Shown here: one piece after another, positions 11,001-21,290 of the stretch
Layout: the number at the start of each line of letters is the position of its first letter
Position numbering within the stretch: position 1 is the first letter of the stretch
Origin: Conus ventricosus
Lineage: Eukaryota > Mollusca > Gastropoda > Neogastropoda > Conidae
Assembly: GCA_018398815.1 (NCBI GenBank)
Contig: CM031622.1
Span: 17,143,413-17,207,412, forward strand
DNA length: 64,000 nucleotides
Direction: 5' to 3'
The notes under the pieces: generated by a model
The model's database searches: none
The model's input: only the letters and a program-made list of their open reading frames with translations
Told to the model about the DNA's origin: nothing
Translations under genes and position numbers: made by a program

Positions 11001-12713
11001 TGTTCGCTGTTTCTTACATTGATTTTTAATGTCCCATTTTTTGGAGGAGGGAAGATCATGGTGTGTGTGAATGTGTGTGGGAGGGTTGGGGGGGGGGGGG
11101 GGGGGGGGCATACACATAAGCACACATACCTGCACTCACAGGGAGAGATTATTGCTGCCAGACAAATGTTAGCCGAATCATTTTTGTCATGCACTCGAGG
11201 AATATTTGAATGTTGTTATCCTTGACTTATTTTGTGTGGTTTTCTTTTTTTTTTTTTCTTCTTTTTTTTCTTTTTTTTTTTCTTCTTTTTTTGATTTCCT
11301 CTTATATTGTGAATAATTAAGATCAAAAGATGTATCATGACTGACTGACTTTTTCATTTGTCCGCATTTGTAACAAATCATTGGATTGTAACTCACCGGC
11401 TTTTCTGTATGCCTGGGATAACAAAACCGTTATGTGTCATGCCAGGGTAATATGGTTTTCTCTTGCATTCTCTGCGTGGGCAAGACAGGCACAGGCACAT
11501 CGTACCCACATAATTGGTCTGGTTTTATTCATATTCACTGCTAGTAATTATTGTCAAAAAGTTTGTAAATGTTTTTCAGTCTCAGGGGGCGTCTTCATTT
11601 TGAGTTATTGCTTATCTTTAGAATTACCTTCCCTTCAATTTTGACAAAAAGGGAAACAAACAAAACAGTCTCAGAAAATGGAATCAGCAGGAAAGGACAA
11701 GAGCCCCCCCCCCCCCCCCCCCCACCCACCCCCATCCCCCTCCAAAGGTGTGAGAAATTACGGAAAGAAGTCGGGGAGGGGGAGGGAGATTAACACAAAG
11801 ATAAAACTGAAGGGCAAAGGAAAGGTCCTTGAGAGCACCGCAGAAAATGGAAGTGCTTTAGATTATCCTGATCTTCGCTGTGACCAGAAGTATGCGTACC
11901 CACCACGTGAAGAGTGAGGTCAGCGTGATTGCTGTCTGAACTGGTGCAGTGAGATATGTGCAGATTATGATGGTGGGGGTTTACATTTGTGACTTTATCA
12001 ATGAGTGGAATACAATATTGTTTAAAGCGAACAACACACCGGATTAAAATGAGCCCAACAGATCAGCCATGTCCATTCCATATCCGAGTGAAAACACTTG
12101 ACCTTCACAATAAGTTAATTTTCTTGTTAGTGTTCTTTCGCGTTTGTTTTTCACACAGTAGGGCTTACTATAGTCACGGGATGCCGCATATATTTCTTTC
12201 TGTACGTGAACTGGTGACAAAAAAGAGCATTTCGTTTGAGACAAATCATCAAGTATTTTGATATTATTATCATTATTATCGCCATTTCAAGATTTTTCCG
12301 GCATAGAATATGCGAACAACTCATCCAAGACAGTACTTAAAACTGATATTTAACATTTCTTTGATTAGAACCGGCGATGCTGCATGCATAAAACTTGAAA
12401 ACGATGCTGCAATGACATTACAGATTACTCGTGTTTTATCCTCAGTGTGTACAGTAAATTCACAATGCAAGGTAGGTCCAGGATGCCCCGTTGTTTGCCC
12501 ATTTTATCCATGTGTTGGGCAAAATTAATTTTTGTTTCAAAATTGAGTGAATGAGAATTTCAGAAAGATTTATGGCTGAATTTCTTTCCCAGTAGTATAT
12601 GTGGTTCAGCTGTGTATGACGTATTCGTCGACATGCACTGGTCGTCATACAATGATAGTTTCGACACTGTGAGGCGTTCAAGTTAGGGGCTTTACAACCC
12701 TGGCAATAATATG
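11001..12713. other. Unique sequence, no gene recognised
   Basis: Contains a T-rich tract (11240-11292) and a C run (11705-11722). Short open frames have no recognisable features. Confidence 0.5.
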
Positions 12714-12788
12714 AACTAAATAATCATATCTTAAATAAATGTTAGCGAACCGCCCAGAGAACGTGGACAAACGAGTCACAAGACAAAA

Positions 12789-12830
12789 CACAACGCGTTT
12801 CGACCTCTTAGGTCTTCCTCAGGTGAGACA
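12789..12830 (-). ncRNA. Hammerhead motif, family 2, left arm
   Basis: Minus-strand mirror of the motif at 12976-13019: CTGAGGA, GACC...GGTC, GAAA, ACGCGT palindrome. Confidence 0.6.
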
Positions 12831-12975
12831 TAAACGAATAAAACAACGAAAATTCACTTAGATTTGATCGCTTCAGATCGCTTAGGGTTCAGCGCAAGGC
12901 CTTCTTCCTTGCGCTGAACCCTAAGCGATCTGAAGCGATCAAATCTAAGTGAATTTTCGTTGTTTTATTCGTTTA

Positions 12976-13019
12976 TGTCTCACCTGAGGAAGACCTAAGA
13001 GGTCGAAACGCGTTGTGTT
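12976..13019 (+). ncRNA. Hammerhead motif, family 2, right arm
   Basis: Core CTGAGGA (CUGANGA consensus), stem II GACC-TAAGA-GGTC, GAAA, palindromic stem III ACGCGT, cleavage nucleotide T. Stem I is CAC before the core pairing with GTG after the site. Confidence 0.62.
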
Positions 13020-13131
13020 TTGTCTTGTGACTCGTTTGTCCACGTTCTCTGGGCGGTTCGCTAACAATTTATTTAAGATTTGTTTAGATTTCCGCCTGCA
13101 GTCGTCTCGCTTTGCAACTAAATAATCATAT

Positions 13132-13261
13132 ATGTGAACAAATTTTGTAACTACACGTATTACATTTTGTAAATGAAATAATCCGATTACATAGTAGCAT
13201 TTAATCTGTTTTATGTACAAATGCAACATTTACAGTTTGCGTACATGATATATTCTATTAG

Positions 13262-13295
<34 letters not shown>

Positions 13296-13860
13296 ACACA
13301 CACACACGTCTAATATCACTATGTGGATAGACGTTAAATTGAAGACAACAACAACACACACACACACACCCACACTACCACGCGTGCACTCACCCATGCA
13401 TCCATTCACACACTACGTTTGCTTAAATAACACATAGCCTTTTTAACTAGGATTTGTCAGCACCACTGAGTGACTTAACAAGTTGTACTCTATGTAGAAT
13501 TTCCTTTCATCTACCCTTTCATCTGCTCAGGTGTTGAATTCTTGAAACAAATGAAGTTTCCATTGATCAGTGCAAACTCTGGTTGACTCTCCAACATGCT
13601 AAACAGTCACATTGTCTATAGTGTGTTCGCACAGCTGTGGGTTTTAAACAGGTAATATGTGCGAAGATGGGGAGAGAAAAAGAAAGAACATTCTTCCAAT
13701 GTGAATTTGAATTTTATGCTCTTAAAATACATCTCATTCTTGCAATCAACGTCTTTGAAACATGAATGACTGAAAATTATGCGAGCAAACCTTTGTTCTG
13801 TCCGAGCTAAACAAGTCGTCGATGCGACTGTGTTGGGTGGCTGAATTTGCTTTTTGTACT
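13132..13860. other. Unique sequence with CA tract
   Basis: CA microsatellite at 13263-13309 and again around 13355-13370. No gene is recognised. Confidence 0.5.
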
Positions 13861-14690
13861 CCCAGTTCTTATAGAACAGGGAGTATTTTACAATGGGAAC
13901 GGAGAAATGCTGCATGTCTGTCTGTCTGTCTGTCCGTCCGTGGTAAAATGTGTTCACTCGCTCCAAAAAAAAAAACTGCTGGCCGATCTTTTTGAAAATT
14001 TGTCGGGAAGTTCATTTGGGTCAGAATGATGCTGATGTTTTATTTTACCCGTTTTTAAAAACCGTTACTCAACGGCTATAACGGCCCATAACGGTTTTTC
14101 TTCTGTATGAATATCTCAGAAGTACTTGGCCGATCTTCTGAAATTTTGTAGGTATGTTCATTATGGGTTACGGATAATGCCCGATGTTTTATTTTACCGT
14201 TATAATCGTTACTAACGGCTATAACGGCCCATAACGGTTTTCTTCTTTATGGAATATCTCAGAACGTATTTGGCCGAAATTTCTGAATATTTGTAGGTAT
14301 ATTCATTATGGGTCACGGATGAGCCGATGTTTTATTTACCGTTATAGCCGTTACTAACGGCTATAACGGCCCATAACGGTTTTTCTTTTTTATGGTATCT
14401 CAGGAAGTACTAGGCCGATCTTTTGAAATTTGTAGGTATGTTCATTATGGGTCACGAATGAAGCTCGATGTTATGTTACCGTTATATCCGTTACTAACGG
14501 CTATAACGGCCCATAACGGTTTTTCTCTTTATGGAATATCTCGAAAGAACTGGCTGATTCTTTCTGTCTAGTTTGTAGGTATGGTCATTAGGATCACAGA
14601 TTTATGGCCGATGTTTAACCCGAATAGCCGTTACTAACGGTTATACGGCCCAGAACGGGTTTTCTCTTTATGGAATTACTCATTCGTATT
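13861..14690 (+). repeat. Second core-repeat element: GTCT microsatellite plus about 145-bp tandem units
   Basis: A GTCT/GTCC microsatellite (13916-13942) is followed by five to six tandem units of about 140-150 bp, starting near 13975, 14115, 14260, 14400 and 14545. Each unit carries GGCCGAT, TTTGTAGGTATGTTCATTA and an inner imperfect palindrome of repeated AACGG words (AACGGCTATAACGGCCCATA). The layout is like the pearl-like element at 4127-5023 but the sequence differs. It may be another non-autonomous Helentron-type repeat, or simply a minisatellite. Confidence 0.6.
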
Positions 14691-17303
14691 CAAGATAAAC
14701 TGGAGTACTTTTTTTTGCTTTGCATCTTGTCTTTGATATAAAAGTGAACGTGTTACGGTCGTGGTAGGAGGCATAAGATCTCTTCATCTATAAGAGCTGC
14801 GTTCTGAAAGTACAGAGGTCATGTTCCGATTGGTTAAGTTCTTTAATCTAAAACGAGGTTTCCTCTTTCAGACGGACAATTCTAAAAGCTTCTGTATTGG
14901 TGCTTCCACCAATTACCTTACTTTTTTTTTTCTTTTGCTCGTATTTGATGGAAGAAAGGTCTTTGCTGGTCGCCTTCTGAGCAGCGTAACAAGGAATGGC
15001 ACAGTAAGACCTTACTAGCACGTTGGCACCAGGCACGGGCAGGTCTCCAGTTCACTATTTTCATCAAGATTCATCTAAATACTAAATGAATTGTGGCGTT
15101 TCCTACCTGATTCCTAAAGGATGTTGGTAAGTAAGCATCATCATTGCATAAGCGTCAAACCATACTGTGACTTTTTCCTGCCTGATTCTTTAAAGATGTT
15201 GCAACGTAAAACCCGAACACCATTATTACATATCTGTCATGATCGGTCGACTGTTCTCGAGCATTTAGGCAAATTAAGGGTAGTTTTGCTGTTGTTGAGA
15301 GCAAGTTCCTTGGGTTGTTCAAGTGTGCGAACTCAGGCATCACCAAGGGGAATACCCAAGTCGTATACTGAAGGAGGGAGAGTTACTGGGAAGTGGTTCG
15401 CATGTCCAGGGGAGACAGTAACAAGTGCATGCCGACCTGCTTGTCCGGGGTGGTAAAGAGTGTGCACCTCCTCCACTAGCTATTCACTGGGTACCCCAGT
15501 GACCTGAGGGAAGGCGATCGTGTCAGGTGGCCGTCACGGTTTGGTGACCGTCGGCCTGCGGGCAGGGTACAGTGACCATTCAGTCGTTCTTGCCCTGAAG
15601 GATGAATGGAAGACTTGGGCCTATTGAGTGATTTGCACCTTGTTGTCTATCGAGTGTAGTAAACACTTGAAACATCAGTCTTGGCTTGTGGAGAAGTCCA
15701 GGCTGTTAGTACAATGGGTAGTTTTGGGGGAATCGAACATGAGTTCAAAGTGGAGGTTAGGCATTAACCACTTGGTACCCAACTCCTTGTTGGCGCTAGC
15801 AGCTGTGGTGTGTGTGTATGATAGGTGACTAGTGATTCCATTGGTGGAATACAAATAACTCGGGGAGTTATTGGTACAAATCGTGTGATGTGTGTGTGCC
15901 GGTGGATCCATTGGTTGAACCAGTTAAACTCGGGTTCTCTCTTTCTTTGAGAATGGATATAAGATGCTCAGAAAACCAGGAAGTGTGTGACTCACTTAAG
16001 GGAAAGTGAACTCATCCCGTCTTGCTGAGGGCTCAAGAAAATACAGCGAGAAGCAGAGGTTTGCTGTTGCCTCGAAGCCGACGACAGTTTAGAATTGTCT
16101 CCTGGGTGGGGACGTAAGACAGTGGGGGTTGCTGTAGCCTTGGAGCCAAGAATTGTCTCCCGAGTGGGGACGGTCGACAGCAAGACGTGTCAGCCTGTTG
16201 GGGCCTCGACAGAGAGCTGCCAGACAACGGTGGGGGGTTTTGCAGCCAGAGAAGACCTGTGGGAGAGGCCGACAGGAGCCCTTTCCGTGGAGAGGGCAAA
16301 GTGCAGTGGAGTCAGGGAGACTCGGTCCTGAGGGTTCAACTCAAGCTGCGTTGCCAGTGTCCTCCAACTGGGATTTGGCCAATCGGGAGGACACAACAGT
16401 GTGGCAGCTTCAGCGATCGTAGTCGCACAGTGACAGTGTGATGAGAGAACTAATGGTCAACCAAGGAATGCTGGCAAGTTATTTGTTCTTAAGTTTATAA
16501 GTGTGCAAACAGAATAGAGGAATATTGTCTTTCCTGGTTAACTGAGGGTAATGAAGGAAAGGGGATGCGATTATGAGATTATCTGTGTGATGTTTACATT
16601 TTTGTATTATACAGATAAGTGTGTTGTGTAGTGATGGGTGGGGGCTCGGAGTCAAGTTAATTAAAAGTTGATTATTTTGTATGAAATGTTATTGGTTTCC
16701 CGTCACCTTTGTGCAGGCCCGATGTGAGTGGCAGAGTGCGTGTGCCTATGCGAGAACGCATTTTGGTTGTGAAAGCGTAAATACTTCTGTCTATACCCCC
16801 TTGCATCCCTGCATATGATAATCATATTTTAATAACATGGGGAGCGTCGGAGACCCGTCACAATATCTGTATGCTATCTATCGATCATTGTAAAACAAAC
16901 TGTTCTAAATCCTGTGTTTTCATCTAGGATAAGAAAAACTGGGCAGGACCAACTTTTAGGTTTTAAGTATTACGTTTTGGCACAGTAGCATGGAAATGGT
17001 GGCAGGAATTTTTAGTGTATTTCAAAACAGGTCTTCTTCAGGTCAGAAAGACATATTGATAGGCCATACATATACAATCCACTATTCTACCAACACGTGC
17101 GGGGCTCTTTCAAAAGAGAACTGTTTCTGGGCTATCTTTAGTCATGCATATGAATTACTGCATATAAAAAGTGCACGTGTTACAGCGCACACACACACGC
17201 ACTCACACACACGTTCACCCTCTTTTCATCTCTCTCTTAAACACCACAACACACAACACACACGTGTGTGTATGCATGCGCAAACAAAGACATATGAGAG
17301 AGA

Positions 17304-17338
<35 letters not shown>

Positions 17339-17719
17339 ACAGACAGAGAGAGAGAGACAAGACTGACATACACCAGACACAACAGACAGCACGAGAGCGA
17401 GAGAAGAGATTCCACGGCAGCAAAACTCAACCCCACCCCCCCCCCCCATAACCCCACACACACGCACGTTTTAGCATTTTTTTTTTAATAATTCCAGTCA
17501 TCAATTTTCCACGTTTCAAAGCCAAACCAGAATATACCACATTGTCAAATCACCGAACCACCTATCCCCCCTGCCCACCCCCCACCAATCTGCGTCAAGA
17601 CGACACTGCAACACCAAGCGCGCCGGAACACTACATGTACAGTTCAGCACATTGTACCTGAAGCGCATTACCTAAAATTATTTTCACCTAACAGGTTTTC
17701 CTTTTAAAAGCTGTGCTAT
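14691..17719. other. Low-copy region, no gene recognised; LTR-like hints and internal duplications
   Basis: A short diverged duplication lies at 15098-15200 (CTGATTC ... AAGATGTT words). A duplication of about 70 bp lies at 16055-16190, sharing GAATTGTCTCC and GTGGGGACG. TGGGGGCTCGG at 16641 resembles a tRNA-Pro primer-binding site, but no paired LTR or gag-pol frame is visible, so no element is called. CA, GA and GACA microsatellites lie at 17190-17345 and a C run at 17438-17448. Confidence 0.35.
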
Positions 17720-17910
17720 GATGCAGCGCAATTTGTTCCAACGCGGCAATTTGTTCCAACAGGTGCGGCAATTGCACCGATGGCGGCAATTTGTTACAAT
17801 TGTTTGTTTTTAACAGGTACAGGTGCGGCAAATGTACCCCCAAAAAATTGTAACAATTGCAGCAGTCGGAGAGGCAATTTGTATCATTGGAACAAATTGC
17901 GCTGCATCAG
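17720..17910. mobile_element. MITE with 22-bp terminal inverted repeats
   Basis: TGATGCAGCGCAATTTGTTC at the left end (about 17719-17740) and its exact complement at 17888-17909 bound a stretch of about 190 bp. Internal GGCAATTTGTT words repeat. GTGCT on both sides could be a 5-bp target duplication. It is too short to code and the transposase superfamily is unknown. Confidence 0.6.
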
Positions 17911-18450
17911 TGCTGGAGTTTAGAAAGAAAAAAATCCGATCACTCCATGCAGCAATCAGAGCGCGGTACTCGTTGTGGCTGGCAGGCATACAAATGATGG
18001 CAGCACTTGACTGGAACCCTTGAAGGCAACATGCTCTTTTTTTTCTTCTTTTTTAAGTTCATATTGAATATGAAGTGCTCTTTAAACGAATAGAAGCCGA
18101 ATCAGCGACCAGACTGTTTAATTCAACATCTTTTTCTTTGTTCTTCATCCCGGTTTCTTTCATTTATGTATCGATTAATCTATGTGTCCAGCTACATGAC
18201 TGGCCCGCCGATGTAAACGTCCTTGTTATTGGTACCCGGTAAGGCCGCTATTCAGGTGTTGTGTGACACATCTTCATGGTTACAAGGCAGACGGGCGCTG
18301 TGCAGAAGTCACTAATACAGTCCATGATACGGGGTCTGGCAGTCACATGGCTGCAGGTGGGGCCTGATAAGCGTCGTGGGTAAGCACGGCATTGAGCAGA
18401 ACGTAACTGATGCGATTCATGCTACGGGGCTGGCATGCAAGTGCTACAGC

Positions 18451-18720
18451 AAGGGGTCTGGTTGGCAGAGCGGGTAAGCTGTCAGATTTTTGCTCCAAGG
18501 TCCGGGGTTCGGTTTCACTTCGAGACAGCCATGTCGGAAGAGAGTTTCCCTTCAGAGTTGACTCCCTTGCAGACTCCAGTCAAAGCCTTTCGGATGAGAC
18601 TTTAGACCCAGGTCCCGTGCATGACTGCTTTCAGGAAAGAATCTTGCGCGCACGTTAAACCCCTTTCCACCTGTCAGAGAAATAACAGGTCGTCCGAAGC
18701 GGATGGGATGAAACTGAAAC
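18451..18720 (+). mobile_element. tRNA-derived SINE, family A
   Basis: The head has an A-box-like TGGTTGGCAGAGCGG and a B-box-like GGGTTCGGTTTC. Downstream comes a conserved central module (CCTTTCGGATGAGACTTTAG, then AGGTCCCGTG and CTTGCGCGCACGTTAAACCC). The same module, diverged, recurs in the SINEs at 31351 and 58432, whose heads differ. Non-coding, RNA polymerase III type. Confidence 0.65.
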
Positions 18721-19764
18721 ACACACCCTGTTAAGACGTCATCCCACAGACAGCCTTGCCACCTGAATGGTAGGCTTAAAAACGATCACATATGTAAAAA
18801 GTTAATCAAAGGTAAACATCGGAGTTGAAACAGGAAAAAAAAAAATGGTGACAGCGCTGGACTGCAGAGCTGAGCTGACGGTCCAGTGACCGAACTCCTC
18901 ATGAGGACGGTTTCAAAACTATCCGTCCGCAGGAAATGGGGTTCTGAGCAAGCGGCGGCAGAAAGACAGGATTAGGTCCCACTTTCCGTTATGCCCGCGC
19001 ATCAGACACGGTGAACCTCCAACAGTCCACCGCCCTCACGGCCATTACTCTATGGGACTTTCTTTCTTTTTTTTTTATCTTGGTAAGATGTCTCTCTATC
19101 TTTTCGTTCTTCGGCTTGGACTCCATGGTTCACAGCTAGTGAGATGTTTACGGATGCGACCGATTTAAATCTCACCATAAAGGTAGCTACATTCTATCTT
19201 CGGGGATAATGTGTGACACGAAACCGGTGCGCGTGTTTTACTGTCGTGTCATCCATCCTGCCGGCACACGGTGGCATCCTCTTCTTGAACAGTGGACTGG
19301 GGTTGAACGGACGAGCAAGACTTTTTTTTTTCTAACTGATGTCCGAGTCCACGCATGAGAGCTGGGTTCAAAGTCATATGGAAAGGAACAGGAGGGGACT
19401 GAACCTGCACAGATGGTAATCCCAAAAAGACGTTTTCTTCCACCCTGGTTGTCTAGAACGGGAATCAAACCCCGGCCCTCCAACCAGCAGGCCCCATGCC
19501 TGGGAACAAACAGTGACAGACAGCAAATCTGGACTGTCTGCAGGCAGGCAATTTAACACAGGGCACTAGAACAATGTTACTCTGCGGAGTCTGACAGAAT
19601 TCTCACCAGTGATCAGTTTCAGCGCGGGTTTGGCACACCAGCTTACGTTACGAAGCCGACACAGACACGAAAACAGTGTCACACTTTGAAAGGCAAAAGG
19701 CTGTAAACCCAAAGACAACTGGAAAGGCACACGGTACGGCGAAGGCCTCTGCTAGAGTCGAACA
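18721..19764. other. Non-coding, possible diverged SINE on minus strand
   Basis: On the minus strand near 19500-19440, GGGGCCTGCTGGTTGG and GGTTTGATTCCCG resemble a tRNA-like head with B box. No central module is evident, so this is only a hint. Nothing else is recognised. Confidence 0.3.
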
Positions 19765-20740
19765 ATCCTCCTTATGAATGGTATTTTGTAAGAATCCTCC
19801 CTCATGAATGATATTTTGTAAGAATCCTCCTTATGATTGGTATTTTGTAACAATCCTCCCTCATGAATGCTACTTTGTAACAATCCTCCTTATGAATGGC
19901 ATTTTGTACCAATCCTTATGAACGCTGCTTTGTACCAATCCTCCTTATAAATGGTATTTTGTAACAATCCTCCCTCATGAATGGTATTTTGTAACAATCC
20001 TCCTTATGAATGCTACATTGTAACAATCCTCCTTATGAATGGTATTTTGTAACAATCCTCCTTATGAATGCTACTTTGTAACAATGCTCCCTTATGAATG
20101 GTATTTTGTAACAATCCTCCCTCATGAATGCTGCTTTGTAGCAATCCTTCCTTATAAATCATATTTTGTAACAATCCTCCTTATGAATGCTGCTTTGTAA
20201 CAATCCTTCCTTATAAATGGTATTTTGTAACAATCCTCTTTATAAATGGTATTTTGTAACAATCCTCCTTATAAATGGTATTTTGTAACGATCCTCCTTA
20301 TAAATGGTATTTTGTAACAATCCTTATGAATGCTACTTGTAAGAATCCTCCCTTATAAATGGTATTTTGTAACAATCCTCCTTATGAATGCTACTTTGTA
20401 AGAATCCTCCCTTATGAATACTATTTTGTAACATTCCTCCTTATGAATGCTACTTTGTAACAATCCTTATGAACGGTATTTTGTAACAATCCTCCTTAGA
20501 AATGCTAATTTGTAGCAATGCTCCTTTATAAATGGTATTTTGCAACAATCCTCCTTATGAATGCTGCTTTGTAACAATCCTTTGTAGCAATGCTCCTTTA
20601 TGAATGGTATTTTGTAACAATCCTCCTTATGAATGCTGCTTTGTAACAATCCTCCTTGTAAATGCTACTTTGTAAATCCTCCCTTGTGAATGGTATTTTG
20701 TAACAATCCTCCCTTCTGAATGCTATTTTGTAACAAGCTT
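19765..20740. repeat. 29-bp minisatellite with alternating variants
   Basis: About 33 copies of a unit such as AATCCTCCTTATGAATG + GTATTTTGTAAC. Two variants, GGTATTTTG and GCTACTTTG, often alternate and suggest a 58-bp higher-order unit. Open frames inside are repeat artefacts. Confidence 0.9.
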
Positions 20741-20856
20741 ACAACTTGGTAGACATCAATGTATTAAATGTGTTCGTCTCTCACCTCACCCCATGCATCA
20801 TTTCTGGAGAAAATTATCACGAAGTCGCGAAAAATGCCCGATCTCGAAATGTCTAC

Positions 20857-20861
<5 letters not shown>

Positions 20862-20907
<46 letters not shown>

Positions 20908-21290
20908 CACAGAATCCATCCTTTGACCAGCATCCGTGTCAAACTGTACAGGATTCTCCCTTAGCCACATTCCATTCCTACACCAAGTTCGGTTCAGTTT
21001 GGTTCAGGAATGTTTGGTTCGTGTGATACTGTTGACAGACAAACCAACCAACCAACAAAACTGCTGATAGACAAACCAACCAACCAACAAAACTGCTGAT
21101 AGACAAACCAACCAACTAACAATACTGTTGACAGACAAACCAACCAACCAACAATACTGTTGACAGACAAACCAACCAACCAACAAAACTGCTGATAGAC
21201 AAACCAACCAACCAACAAAACTGCTGATAGACAAACCAACCAACCAACAAAACTGCTGATAGACAAACCAACCAACTAACAATAACTGCC
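20862..21290. repeat. CA microsatellite and 36-bp minisatellite
   Basis: CA tract at 20862-20906. From 21034 to 21283, seven copies of a 36-bp unit (GACAGACAAACCAACCAACC + AACAAAACTGCT), with two subtypes, CTGTTGACAG and CTGCTGATAG. Confidence 0.9.

Larger units (their letters stand above)
12714..13131. mobile_element. Palindromic Penelope-type insertion with 16-bp target duplication
   Basis: AACTAAATAATCATAT occurs at 12714-12729 and 13116-13131, flanking a 386-bp insert. The insert is a nearly perfect inverted repeat with arms of about 170 bp (12730-12902 and 12905-13078) meeting around GCGCAAGGCCTTCTTCCTTGCGC. The right arm continues into a 37-bp tail (TTTCCGCCTGCAGTCGTCTC). Both arms match the solo copy at 5024-5207. 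Head-to-head inverted partial copies with long target duplications are typical of Penelope-like retroelement insertions. No protein is encoded. Confidence 0.7.

Noticed and set aside
15300..16860. LTR retrotransposon suggested by a primer-binding-like TGGGGGCTCGG at 16641
   Set aside because: No second LTR, no TG...CA ends and no gag or pol motif were found; the match is only 11 bases.
16995..17075. Fifth hammerhead motif on the minus strand (CTGAAGA ... GAAA near 17030-17060)
   Set aside because: Stem II is weak and the bases after GAAA are not palindromic, unlike the other families.
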